A stretch of DNA of 12,891 bases, from contig DPWB01000100.1 of assembly GCA_003527885.1 (NCBI GenBank), forward strand, positions 1-12,891. The letters are read 5' to 3'. Position 1 is the first letter of the stretch, and each line of letters opens with the position of its first letter. This document shows positions 1 to 6,905 of this stretch, piece by piece. Below the pieces are notes generated by a model. The model searched no databases. It worked only from the letters and a program-made list of their open reading frames with translations, and was not told the DNA's origin. Position numbers and translations under genes: made by a program. Source of the stretch: Candidatus Competibacteraceae bacterium. GTDB taxonomy: Bacteria > Pseudomonadota > Gammaproteobacteria > Competibacterales > Competibacteraceae.

Positions 1-102
1 GTCTGTCACATGTGTTTCATGTCTTTTTTTTTTTTTCAAGCAGAAGACGGCATACGAGATCTAGTACGGTCTCGTGGGCTCGGAGATGTGTATAAGAGAC
101 AG
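1..102. other. Illumina Nextera P7/i7 adapter (sequencing artefact)
   Basis: Not genomic. Positions 37-60 are the 24-nt Illumina P7 oligo. Positions 61-68 (CTAGTACG) match the Nextera N702 i7 index in adapter orientation. Positions 69-83 are the read-2 transposase overhang, and 84-102 are the 19-bp Tn5 mosaic end (AGATGTGTATAAGAGACAG). A run of 13 T at 24-36 sits directly before P7, like the poly-T linker of flow-cell oligos; positions 1-23 are unassigned junk. Any reading frame starting before 103 carries the adapter-derived peptide QAEDGIRD and must be trimmed. Confidence 0.98.
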
Positions 103-324
103 GTGCGTAGCGCCCTGGAAAGCGCGGGCGTCGGCTGGAGCGTGTGGGATTATGCGGATTTCTTTGGAATTGCCACGGCGACGGGCAACACGAGTTCAAC
201 CGCCGATGGGGCGGTCATCCCTGGCGATTCGCAAAATCCCGCGCGCCTGCTCGACGCCGGCAGCGTGGCCGCGTTGGTCATGGACGTTCCGCCGCCGGGG
301 TTGTTGCGCCTTGTCGAGCGGTGA
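103..324 (+). CDS. Glycoside hydrolase family 5 (cellulase-like), C-terminal fragment
   Basis: Only the last 73 residues are present; the 5' part is missing because the contig begins here, fused to the adapter. The frame continues from the adapter mosaic end and stops at TGA 322-324. What is seen: a segment reading ALESAGVGWSVWDYADFFGI close to its start, followed by a Gly/Ala/Pro-rich tail. In clan GH-A family 5 enzymes, a late W-x-V-W-D/E-Y block followed by FG(I/L) forms the last barrel strand and a substrate-binding tryptophan. The catalytic glutamates would lie in the missing part. Hydrolases of this family are often found beside exopolysaccharide export genes, where they trim the polymer, so the position next to a Wza-type gene fits. 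Family assignment rests on one motif and is moderate. Confidence 0.6.
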   Translation: MRSALESAGVGWSVWDYADFFGIATATGNTSSTADGAVIPGDSQNPARLLDAGSVAALVMDVPPPGLLRLVER

Positions 325-363
325 GAAATGCGAGTGCGGGAGGCTGGTGCTAAAGCGCGGATT

Positions 364-382
364 CCGCCGGATTTGCCGGCGG
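364..382. other. GC-rich hairpin after the GH5 fragment
   Basis: CCGCCGG (364-370) and CCGGCGG (376-382) form a perfect 7-bp stem with a 5-base loop, 40 bases after the GH5 stop. A second GC-rich palindrome (CGCCGG-C-CCGGCG) follows shortly after. Neither is followed by a T tract, so an intrinsic terminator is not supported. The 325-445 gap shows nothing else clear. Confidence 0.3.
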
Positions 383-445
383 GGACCGAAACGCCGCCGG
401 CCCGGCGCTTCCTGGCCGGTCCAAGGGTGTAAAATCTGAGCCGCC

Positions 446-796
446 ATGATGATCGACCTGCATCGAATCCTAACCGGATGGGTGGCGCTGCTTGTAGCGG
501 GAGGCGTTCTAGTAGGGCCGGGCGCGGCCGTCGCCGCTTGCCAGAGCGACAGCGATTGTAAGCCGGGACTGCGTTGCCTGTTCGCCCGCGAGCGTCCGCA
601 AGGGGTATGCGCCAGTTGGTCGCCTTCCCTGGAGCCGATCTCCAAACCCGTGCAGCCGTCGGCGCCCGCGAGCCAATCGGTGCCCTTGAGCCAGCGGGGC
701 GGCGTCGGTTTCCCCTGTCAGTTTACCCAGGATTGTCTGCCGCGCTTTGCCTGTTTCAAGCTCGGCGCTCGCCTGGAAGGACAATGTTTTCGATAG
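446..796 (+). CDS. Small secreted protein with two Cys-x5-Cys-x5-Cys-x10-Cys repeats
   Basis: A 116-aa protein whose family I do not recognise. Residues 1-30 look like a signal peptide: hydrophobic stretch 12-28 followed by Ala-rich AAVAA. The mature part has eight cysteines in two copies of the same spacing, C32-x5-C38-x5-C44-x10-C55 and C91-x5-C97-x5-C103-x10-C114. Both copies keep D-C-x-P and G-x-C. They are joined by a Pro/Ser/Gln-rich linker (about 58-85). Each repeat probably folds as a small disulfide knot in the periplasm or outside the cell. VAAC at 29-32 could also be read as a weak lipobox, but C32 belongs to the repeat pattern. A second ATG directly follows the first (449); no strong Shine-Dalgarno separates them. 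The gene lies between a GH5 fragment and the convergent export lipoprotein gene. Function unknown. Confidence 0.7.
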   Translation: MMIDLHRILTGWVALLVAGGVLVGPGAAVAACQSDSDCKPGLRCLFARERPQGVCASWSPSLEPISKPVQPSAPASQSVPLSQRGGVGFPCQFTQDCLPRFACFKLGARLEGQCFR

Positions 797-797
797 A

Positions 798-814
798 GCG
801 GTGATCGACACCGC
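798..814. terminator. Weak hairpin between convergent genes
   Basis: GCGGTG (798-803) and CACCGC (809-814) form a perfect 6-bp stem with loop ATCGA, two bases after the stop of the Cys-rich gene and 15 bases from the stop of the convergent lipoprotein gene. The place suits a bidirectional terminator, but there is no T tract on either side, so the assignment is weak. Confidence 0.25.
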
Positions 815-829
815 AGACCACCGATCAGG

Positions 830-1543
830 CTACAGATTTGGGGTGACATCACGGTTGATGGTGTAGCTGAAGCCGCTTGAAAGGGCGAGATTGTTGTAAA
901 TCAGTTGCTGGAGCCAGAGGTTGACCTCGGCGAGGTTGGAGCGCGGCACGAAAATCATATCGAAACGCCGCAGCGGCACGTCCTGTTCGTCGCCGCCCTC
1001 GATGATCCGCCGCACGTTCACCACTTTCAGCATCGGCTTGCCTTGACGGGTGCGACGGAGCAGGATCACTCGGTCCATGCGGGCGGTTTCGCGGAAACCG
1101 CCCGCTTCCAGCACCCCTTCCAGCACGCCCATGCGGTGCGCCAGTTTGAGGACGCCGGCCCGCTGGACTTCGCCGCCGACATAGATGATCTCGGAGCTGA
1201 ACATGCGGGGGACCACGATCGCTTCCGGGTGGCGAAACTCGGTGGCGTAACGCTGGCGCAACTCCTCGGCGATATCGCCGGGCGTGCGGTCCAGCACCTT
1301 GACCGAGCCGATCAACGACAGATGGATCAAGCCATCCGGCGCGACGATCACGCGGTCGCTGAACTCCGGGTTATAAATCAGCTTGACATCCAGCTCGTCG
1401 CCCGGCAGGAAACCGTAGTCGGGAAGCTCGTCGCGCCAGGCCTCGAAGCCGAGCGACCGCTGTTCTTCGGGGCGGAGCGGGGAGACGCAAGCGCTGGCCA
1501 ACAGGCAGCAGAGCAGGGTCAGGATGCGAACGTGTTGGGACAT
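830..1543 (-). CDS. Polysaccharide export outer-membrane lipoprotein (Wza family)
   Basis: A 237-aa protein. The N-terminus is a lipoprotein signal with lipobox L-A-S-A-C (C19 the lipidated residue). Residues about 41-112 match the polysaccharide export domain (Y-G-F-x-PGDELDVK, then V-x-PDG-x-I-x-L-x-x-I-G-x-V, then P-E-x-I-V-V). Residues about 117-175 match an SLBB-type domain (YVGGEVxxxGV, then LEAGGF). The last part (about 208-228) contains a hydrophobic helix (VNLWLQQLIYNNL), consistent with the C-terminal outer-membrane helix of this family. At 237 aa it is much shorter than E. coli Wza (about 380 aa) and resembles the short GumB/EpsA-like forms. In this family the protein forms the export channel for capsule or exopolysaccharide. 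It is transcribed away from the Wzz gene and should work with it. The gene symbol is left empty because naming varies between loci. Confidence 0.9.
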   Translation of the reverse strand: MSQHVRILTLLCCLLASACVSPLRPEEQRSLGFEAWRDELPDYGFLPGDELDVKLIYNPEFSDRVIVAPDGLIHLSLIGSVKVLDRTPGDIAEELRQRYATEFRHPEAIVVPRMFSSEIIYVGGEVQRAGVLKLAHRMGVLEGVLEAGGFRETARMDRVILLRRTRQGKPMLKVVNVRRIIEGGDEQDVPLRRFDMIFVPRSNLAEVNLWLQQLIYNNLALSSGFSYTINRDVTPNL

Positions 1544-1582
1544 TTGTAAGGCTGTCGGTTGCTTTGGCGTTTATTCTTTAAG

Positions 1583-1610
1583 ATTATGCGATATTCTGAC
1601 ATCTGGCCAA
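1583..1610 (-). promoter_or_regulatory. Candidate sigma70 promoter for the export lipoprotein gene
   Basis: Read on the minus strand, TTGGCC (1610-1605) and CATAAT (1588-1583) are separated by 16 bases, placing transcription start about 30 bases before the ATG at 1543. The -10 box matches consensus at 5 of 6 positions and the -35 at 4 of 6. The region is also AT-rich compared with the genes. No equally good match was found on the plus strand for the Wzz operon. Confidence 0.35.
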
Positions 1611-1622
1611 TGGAAGGGAACA

Positions 1623-1655
1623 ATGGATTATTTGTCAACGAGTAATTTCGCATGA
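1623..1655 (+). CDS. Possible 10-aa leader ORF overlapping the Wzz start
   Basis: ATG at 1623 is preceded by a strong Shine-Dalgarno stretch (GGAAGGGA, 1612-1619) at close to ideal spacing. It reads MDYLSTSNFA and stops at TGA 1653-1655. That stop overlaps the Wzz start codon (1652-1654) as ATGA. The Wzz ATG itself has only a poor ribosome site (ACGAG). The layout is what translational coupling through re-initiation would look like: ribosomes load at the leader and pass on to Wzz. The peptide has no run of one amino acid that would suggest classical attenuation. It could still be a chance ORF. Confidence 0.4.
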   Translation: MDYLSTSNFA

Positions 1656-3298
1656 GCTCCCCCGAACCCGCTAGCGACGCGGGCCAGCGCGGGGGCAACG
1701 GGCCGCGCCTGACCCCGCTGGCGCCGCACGTTGCCTCCCGTCATACCTTGCGCGATGTCCTGATCGTCATTTTTCGCGAACGCCGCCTGATTATCTTGAC
1801 CTTCAGTCTCATTTTGGCGGTCGGCCTGCTGGCGTCCCTCAAGCTGGGCATGACCTACACCGCCGAATCGCGCCTGCTGGTGCTGCCCAGCCGCGATTAC
1901 GTGATGCGCCAGGATGTGGGCGAAACCGGCGTCAACATGGCGCTGGGCGACGATCGGATCGTGCGCTCCGAAACCGAGATTTTCAACAACTCCCAGTTGG
2001 TCGAGCGCGTCGTCGAGGATGTCGGGCTGGAACGGCTTTATCCCGATATCGCCGCCGGTGCCGGGAATCAAGGGTCCTTGCTGCTGCGCGGCTGGCGCGC
2101 GCTCACGGGTTTTTTCAGGACCCCTGAAACGGGGGAGGCGGGCAAGGGACCCGGCGTCGAGCCGCTGACCGAGCAGGAGCGCAAGCGGCTCAATCAGGCG
2201 GTGGTGCGCTTCATCTCCAAGCTGGAGGTGTTGCCGGTCAAGGATTCCAGCGTGATTCACCTGACCTTCTCGCACCCCGACCCCGCCATCGCCGCCGATG
2301 CGCTCAACCGCTTGGTTCAGGCTTACCTGGAACAGCGCTACGAGGTGTTCGCGCTGTCCCGTTCCCAGGTCTTTACCCAGCAGCGCGACAATTTCTCCCA
2401 CCGGCTGGGCAAGGCCGAGCAGGAGTTGGAGGCGTTCAAGCTGAAAAACGACTTCAGCGCCTTCGCCGACCAGAAAACGATGGTGTTGCGCCAGCAGGCG
2501 GAGATCCAGAACGACAAGATGGATACCGGCACGCGCCTGCGGGAAATCGAAGGGCGGCTGGCGGCGATCCGCGAGCAAATGACCAGCGTTCCCAAGGATA
2601 TCGCGCTGTACGAGGAAAGCGGCCAGCAAGACGCCCGCGACACCGCCCGCGCCACCTTGGTGACGCTGGAAGCCCGCCGCAACGAGCTGCTGACCAAGTT
2701 CAGCGAAACCAGCCGCTTCATCACCGATCTGGACCACCAAATCGCCAAATTGCGCGCCATCATCAGCGGTACGCCGCCCAAGGAGTCGATCAGCCGCCGC
2801 AGCGGCCGCAACCCGCTCTACGACGAACTGGGGACCGAACAGGTCCGCCGCGAGAACGAAGCCGCCGCGCTGCGGGCGCGGCAAAAGGCGCTCGACGGGC
2901 AACTGGCGCGGATCACCGAACGGCTGGGAGCGTTCGACCGGCTGGAGCGCGATTTCAACACGCTGATGCTGCAACGCACCTTGCTGGAGAAAAACTTACA
3001 GATTTACGCGCAGAAAGCGGAAGAGGCGTTGATTCAGGAAGAGCTGGACCGGCAGAAAACCGCCAACGTGCGGGTTATCGAGCAGGCGCAAATCCCGCGC
3101 GAGGGCAAAAGCTTGCGGGTGATGGTGTTAGGGCTAGCGCTGGTGGGCGGGCTGGTGGCGGCGCTGGCGCTGGCTTTTTTGAAGGATTTTTTCCGCGAAG
3201 TGCTGATCTCGCCGGAAGACACCGAGCGGGTGTTGGGTTTGCCGGTGCTGGTGGCGGTGCCGCTGAAAACCATGCCGGCGCGTCCGGCCCGCGCCTGA
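1652..3298 (+). CDS. Wzz/GumC-type polysaccharide co-polymerase without kinase domain
   Basis: A 548-aa inner-membrane protein. After a short cytoplasmic N-terminus, transmembrane helix 1 spans about 46-66 and helix 2 about 490-510. Between them lies a long periplasmic region: an alpha/beta Wzz domain, then extended coiled coils (about 230-320 and 390-470, rich in E, R, Q, K, L). The family's proline motif before helix 2 is present as VRVIEQAQIP. After helix 2 come SPEDTERVLGLPVLVAVP (about 520-537) and a short basic tail. In PCP-2a proteins this segment joins directly to a BY-kinase domain, but here the chain ends, as in GumC/PCP-type forms that work with a separate kinase. The protein sets polymer length and contacts the export lipoprotein. 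An in-frame TAA at 1643 makes ATG 1652 the first possible start. First gene of the Wzz-Wzx-Wzy operon. Confidence 0.92.
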   Translation: MSSPEPASDAGQRGGNGPRLTPLAPHVASRHTLRDVLIVIFRERRLIILTFSLILAVGLLASLKLGMTYTAESRLLVLPSRDYVMRQDVGETGVNMALGDDRIVRSETEIFNNSQLVERVVEDVGLERLYPDIAAGAGNQGSLLLRGWRALTGFFRTPETGEAGKGPGVEPLTEQERKRLNQAVVRFISKLEVLPVKDSSVIHLTFSHPDPAIAADALNRLVQAYLEQRYEVFALSRSQVFTQQRDNFSHRLGKAEQELEAFKLKNDFSAFADQKTMVLRQQAEIQNDKMDTGTRLREIEGRLAAIREQMTSVPKDIALYEESGQQDARDTARATLVTLEARRNELLTKFSETSRFITDLDHQIAKLRAIISGTPPKESISRRSGRNPLYDELGTEQVRRENEAAALRARQKALDGQLARITERLGAFDRLERDFNTLMLQRTLLEKNLQIYAQKAEEALIQEELDRQKTANVRVIEQAQIPREGKSLRVMVLGLALVGGLVAALALAFLKDFFREVLISPEDTERVLGLPVLVAVPLKTMPARPARA

Positions 3299-3316
3299 GC
3301 GAACGCGCGGGCCACC

Positions 3317-4759
3317 ATGGCGCCACCCGGACTCCAGCGCCTGCTGGCAGGCTATCTGCCGGTCAATCTGTTGCAGGCCGCGATCACCCTGGGGGCGGTC
3401 ATGGTGTTCAGCCGGCTGCTGACGCCGGCGGAGTACGGCCATTATGCGCTGGCCACCACCTTGATGCTCTGGGTCCAAACCCTGCTGTTCTATTGGCTGC
3501 AAACCGGCATCTCCCGCTTCCACGATACCGCCCGCGACGCCGGGCGGCTGCCGCGCTTGCTGGCCACCGCGTACGTTGCCGCCATCCTGATGGTGATACT
3601 GCTCGGCGGAATCGGACTGATCGTCGCGGAATTCAGCGCCTATCGCCCTTTGATCCTGGCGGGGTTGGCGGCGCTGCTGGCGCGGTCGCTGTTCGCGGTC
3701 GGACTGGATCTTCACCGGGCGGCGCATCGGGTGCGCCGTTACGCTTGGCTGGAAGGCGTGCAGTACCTGCTCAGCCTGTTGCTGGGCGTGCTTTTCGCCA
3801 TCTATTTGGATTGGGGCGCGCTCGCGCCTTTGCTGGGGTTGGCGCTGGGCAATGTTACGGTCTTGCTGGCGGATATCCCTTATCTGGCGCGCCAAACGGG
3901 GGGCCTGGCTTGGTCGCGAGAAGATTTGCGGCTGCTGGCGGGTTATGGCTTGCCGTTGACCTTTTCCTTCTTGTTCGGGCTGGTGGTGGCGGGGTCCGAC
4001 CGTTTCTTCATCGCGTGGTTGATGGATGAAAGCGCGGTGGGCGTCTACGCTGTCGCCTATGCCCTGGCCGACCGCACCTTGACCATACTGTTCAATTGGG
4101 TGGGGATGGCGACCGTGCCGCTGGCGTTTTCCGCGCTGGCCAGCGGCGGGGAAAACGCGGCGCGCCAAGTCATGAGCGCTGCCGCCAAAAGCTTGATTCT
4201 CTTGGCTTTACCTGCGGCGGCCGGTCTGGCCGCCACCGCCGCACCGCTGGCGGCGGTGGTGGTCGGTCCCGATTTTCGGGCCACCACGGCCCACATCGTG
4301 CCCTGGATCGCGCTGGCGGGCCTGTTGAACGGCGCGATGGTCCATTACGCCGCCCATGCCTTTCTGATCGCCCGCCGCACCCGAGCTTTACTGGGGACCA
4401 CCGTGCTGGCGGCGGCGGTCAACGTCGCTCTCAACCTGCTGTTGATTCCGACCTGGGGTCTGAACGGGGCCATTGCCGCCACCATCGTCGCCTATGCGGT
4501 CGGGTTGGGCGCGCGCTTGCTGCTGATGCGCGCGCGTTTTCCCATTCCTCTGGCCTTACCCGATTTGATGAAGGGCCTCGCTGCTTGCGCGCTGATGTGG
4601 GCGGCGCTGGCCGCGATTCCCTGGCCGCCGACTTGGGTGGGCCTGCTGGCCGCCGTGGCGACCGGCGTGGCGTGCTACGGGGCGGCGGCCCTAATCTTGA
4701 ATGTTTCCGGCGCGCGGCGCTGGGTGCCGGCGCGCTGGTTCGGCCGGAGTCCGAGCTGA
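3317..4759 (+). CDS. Wzx-type oligosaccharide flippase (MOP/PST superfamily)
   Basis: A 480-aa, very hydrophobic protein with about 12-14 predicted membrane helices along its length and few long loops, the usual size for the polysaccharide transporter family. The N-terminus has the typical pattern of a first helix followed by FSRLLTPAEYGHYALA (about 35-50), a hallmark of these flippases (S-R-x-L-x-P-x-E-Y/F-G). Mid-protein GSDRFFIAWLMDESAVGVYAVAY-like sequence (about 228-250) matches the start of the second half of the bundle. The family flips undecaprenyl-pyrophosphate-linked repeat units across the inner membrane. The start follows the Wzz stop by 18 bases with only a weak ribosome site. 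The stop overlaps the next start (TGATG at 4757-4761), so the next gene is translationally coupled. Confidence 0.88.
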   Translation: MAPPGLQRLLAGYLPVNLLQAAITLGAVMVFSRLLTPAEYGHYALATTLMLWVQTLLFYWLQTGISRFHDTARDAGRLPRLLATAYVAAILMVILLGGIGLIVAEFSAYRPLILAGLAALLARSLFAVGLDLHRAAHRVRRYAWLEGVQYLLSLLLGVLFAIYLDWGALAPLLGLALGNVTVLLADIPYLARQTGGLAWSREDLRLLAGYGLPLTFSFLFGLVVAGSDRFFIAWLMDESAVGVYAVAYALADRTLTILFNWVGMATVPLAFSALASGGENAARQVMSAAAKSLILLALPAAAGLAATAAPLAAVVVGPDFRATTAHIVPWIALAGLLNGAMVHYAAHAFLIARRTRALLGTTVLAAAVNVALNLLLIPTWGLNGAIAATIVAYAVGLGARLLLMRARFPIPLALPDLMKGLAACALMWAALAAIPWPPTWVGLLAAVATGVACYGAAALILNVSGARRWVPARWFGRSPS

Positions 4760-6186
4760 TGGAACGGCGCGTTCCGCCGGCGCGGCGCTCCGCTTTCCTG
4801 CTGCGCGCGCCGGCGGCGGCGGCGGCCGGCCGGACCGGACGGGCGCACGATGAACGCTGGCGCTGGCCTTTGGCGTTGGCTTGCTTGGGCTTGATCCTTT
4901 ATCTGCTGTTGTCCGACAACCTGCTGGTCACGCTCGGCATTCCCTACAACGTTCCGCGCGGCGCGTTCCCGTTCAAGATCCATCCGGGAACCTATTGCAT
5001 TGCGCTGGGCTTCGTCCTGCTGTTGCGCGGCAATCCCTGGCAGCGGGTCGGCAAATTGTTTCAGCTGGCCCCGGCCCTCGGCAGCTTGGCGTCGGTGACG
5101 GCGGTGATCATGGTCTATGCCCTGGTTCGGTTCGGCGCGTCCGGCAGCGGCTTTTTCATCGACACGCTGCTGGCTCCGGCCTTGCTGGGGCTGATCGTGC
5201 TCCAGGCGCCGGTCGAGCGGCGGCCGGTGGTTTTTTGGATCGTGTTGGCGCTGTCGGCGCTCAATGCGGTGATCGGGATCGGCGAAGCCGCCGTCGGCAA
5301 CCGGCTGGTTCCCTACATGGCCGGCGACAAGCTGTTGGTCGAGGGGTTTTTCCGCGCCACCGCGCTGGGCGGGCATCCCCTGACCAACGCGCTCCGCACG
5401 GCGGTGCTGATGTTCGTCGTGCTGGTGTTGCCCGCTCGCTACCGGTTGACCTTGATCCCGCTGTTCGCCATTGCCCTGCTGGCGTTCGGCAGTCGCTCGG
5501 CGCTGGCGACCAGCCTGCTGCTGCTGGGCGTGTGGGGGGCGTTCTCCTTCATGCGGGGCATCGTCGCCCGGCATTTCGATTTGCGGTTGGCGTTGGGTCT
5601 GCCGCTGTTGGTGTTGGTGTTGCCGGCGGCGGTCGGCGCGTTGGGCCTGAGTTTGGGGCTGGGCGAGCGCGTCTTGCGGGAGTTTTACTGGGATGACAGC
5701 GCCCAGTCGCGGTTGCTGGCGTTTCACATCTTCAGCTTCCCGTCGCTGGAAGAGTTGTTGTGGGGGATGGGGCCGGCGCGCATCGAGTGGGCGCTGGATC
5801 ATCTCAAAAGCTCCACCACCCTGAACGATATCGAAAATTTTTGGATTTTGCTGTTGTTGCAGGTCGGTATCATCCCCTTCATCTTCCTGGCCGGTTCGCT
5901 GCTGGCGGCCTTGTTCGGACTGGTTTGGCAGGGGCCGACTCCACTGCGGCTGGCGGCGCTGAATTTCCTGATCCTCGCCTCCGGCAGCAACTCGCTGGCC
6001 ACCAAAACCCAAAGTCTGGCGATTTTGGTGGCCATGCTGACCGGGGCGGCGGCCATCGCCCGACGCGAGGCGGCAGCTCGGCCAGCCGACCCTCAACAAA
6101 CGCCCGAGGAAACACCGGCCGGCCCACCCCGGCGCAGCGGCTTCCAGCTGCTGCACCGCGCCCATCTGAACGGGAACAGTCGCTGA
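4759..6186 (+). CDS. Wzy-type polysaccharide polymerase / O-antigen ligase-like protein
   Basis: A 475-aa membrane protein with about 10-12 helices. The frame is open upstream to 4096, but that part only shadows the flippase in another frame. ATG 4759, overlapping the flippase stop and preceded by GGAG at 4746-4749, is the credible start. Residues 1-35 are a basic, Ala-rich cytoplasmic tail, and helices begin at about 37. Segments seen: FRATALGGHPLTNALRTAVL in the middle and FGSRSALATSLLLLGV after it. A G-H-P-x-x-x-A block followed by an S-R-S/G-A block is typical of O-antigen ligase/polymerase (PF04932-like) and VpsF-like proteins. A large periplasmic loop precedes the last helices (LLWGMGPARIEW region). 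It would join repeat units in the periplasm. I cannot separate VpsF-type from other Wzy proteins by eye. Confidence 0.8.
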   Translation: MERRVPPARRSAFLLRAPAAAAAGRTGRAHDERWRWPLALACLGLILYLLLSDNLLVTLGIPYNVPRGAFPFKIHPGTYCIALGFVLLLRGNPWQRVGKLFQLAPALGSLASVTAVIMVYALVRFGASGSGFFIDTLLAPALLGLIVLQAPVERRPVVFWIVLALSALNAVIGIGEAAVGNRLVPYMAGDKLLVEGFFRATALGGHPLTNALRTAVLMFVVLVLPARYRLTLIPLFAIALLAFGSRSALATSLLLLGVWGAFSFMRGIVARHFDLRLALGLPLLVLVLPAAVGALGLSLGLGERVLREFYWDDSAQSRLLAFHIFSFPSLEELLWGMGPARIEWALDHLKSSTTLNDIENFWILLLLQVGIIPFIFLAGSLLAALFGLVWQGPTPLRLAALNFLILASGSNSLATKTQSLAILVAMLTGAAAIARREAAARPADPQQTPEETPAGPPRRSGFQLLHRAHLNGNSR

Positions 6187-6203
6187 GCCGCCGCGAACCG
6201 GCG

Positions 6204-6905
6204 TCAGTCGATCTTGTTGTCCCACATATTGAACAGGCCGACCTCCATCCGGTATTCGCCGTCCAGCGTGACGACGGTCAATTCCAGCGGCGTGTGCCGG
6301 GCCGCCAGCAAGCCGTCATCGCCGATGTAAAGGTCGATCACCTCGTGGCGGGGCGGGTTGAAGCCGGCGATGTTACCGTCCGCTTTGTTGATGCGCCGGC
6401 CGTTGTGGATGACCTGCAACAGGGGATAGGAACTGTTGGGCAGCGTATCCCAGCGCCGGGACGGCTGGCCCTTGGTGCGCAGGATCAGCGCCGTGATGAA
6501 ATAACCGCCGCCGCGCCCGATATAAAAGCCCAAATTGCGGGCGTTCAGGCGCAGCCAAGTGTCGGGGACGCCATCGCCGATGAAGGAGCGGGTGGCGGAC
6601 GCCAAATCGCGACCGATTTCACGCCCCACCAGATAGACGAAAGGAGGCGGCGGATCCTGCTGGTCGTCGCGGCCCACGAAGGAGTGCGAGCGCCGGGGCG
6701 GGTCGGGGCTGAGTTCGCCGCGCACGTCTTCATGGACGTTCAAGGGTTGGCGCGGGAGGTTGTGCGGCACGTTCTGGTAGGTGGGGACTTCCTCCACGAA
6801 GTGATCCACGATTTGCGCCGCCGTCAAAGCGGGATAGACGATCAGGCCGCCGAGCAGCGCGCCCGTCCCGCAAAACCGCCGCAACGGCTCCGTTAGGTGC
6901 CTCAT
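6204..6905 (-). CDS. Unrecognised secreted protein coupled to the kinase-like gene
   Basis: A 233-aa protein with no family I recognise. The frame is open upstream to 7160, but that part is Arg/Gly-rich shadow sequence inside the kinase-like gene. ATG 6905-6903 overlaps the kinase-like stop (6904-6902) as ATGA and begins with a good signal peptide: basic MRHLTEPLRRF, hydrophobic GALLGGLIVYPALTAA, likely cut near residue 30. The mature protein starts with a Pro/Asp/Arg-rich, probably flexible part (about 38-90). It continues with a compact alternating polar/hydrophobic region (about 112-233) containing GFYIGRGGGYFITALI, an HNGRRINKADG segment and a C-terminus ending in FNMWDNKID, which suggests a beta-rich domain. 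No catalytic motif is evident. Its place as last gene of the deacetylase/kinase-like operon points to a periplasmic or exported role in exopolysaccharide assembly. Confidence 0.8.
   Translation of the reverse strand: MRHLTEPLRRFCGTGALLGGLIVYPALTAAQIVDHFVEEVPTYQNVPHNLPRQPLNVHEDVRGELSPDPPRRSHSFVGRDDQQDPPPPFVYLVGREIGRDLASATRSFIGDGVPDTWLRLNARNLGFYIGRGGGYFITALILRTKGQPSRRWDTLPNSSYPLLQVIHNGRRINKADGNIAGFNPPRHEVIDLYIGDDGLLAARHTPLELTVVTLDGEYRMEVGLFNMWDNKID

Noticed and set aside
24..36. Run of 13 T that could be read as a terminator tract
   Set aside because: It sits next to the P7 oligo, has no hairpin before it and is part of the artefact.
10..102. Open frame through the left end giving an extended N-terminus for the GH5 fragment
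   Set aside because: It translates the P7 adapter and mosaic end; this is library sequence, not a gene.
430..435. TAAAAT as a -10 box for the Cys-rich gene
   Set aside because: Transcription would begin only a few bases before the ATG and no -35 box stands at proper distance.
905..1549. Plus-strand open frame (214 codons) opposite the export lipoprotein
   Set aside because: His/Gln/Asp-rich antisense shadow; the minus strand has a lipobox and family domains.
1628..2974. Long minus-strand open frame (448 codons) opposite Wzz
   Set aside because: Gln/Ala/Arg/His-rich antisense shadow caused by high GC at third positions; the plus strand encodes a clear Wzz protein.
4096..4758. N-terminal extension of the Wzy-type gene
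   Set aside because: Overlaps the flippase in another frame and is Gly/Arg-rich; ATG 4759 with the TGATG junction is the natural start.
4675..6225. Long minus-strand open frame (516 codons) opposite the Wzy-type gene
   Set aside because: Gln/Arg-rich, low-complexity translation without motifs; the plus strand encodes a coherent multi-helix membrane protein coupled to Wzx.
5760..6896. Plus-strand open frame (378 codons) across the Wzy end and the unknown gene
   Set aside because: Crosses two real genes on opposite strands and has shadow composition (Arg, Gly, Gln, Asp) with no motif.
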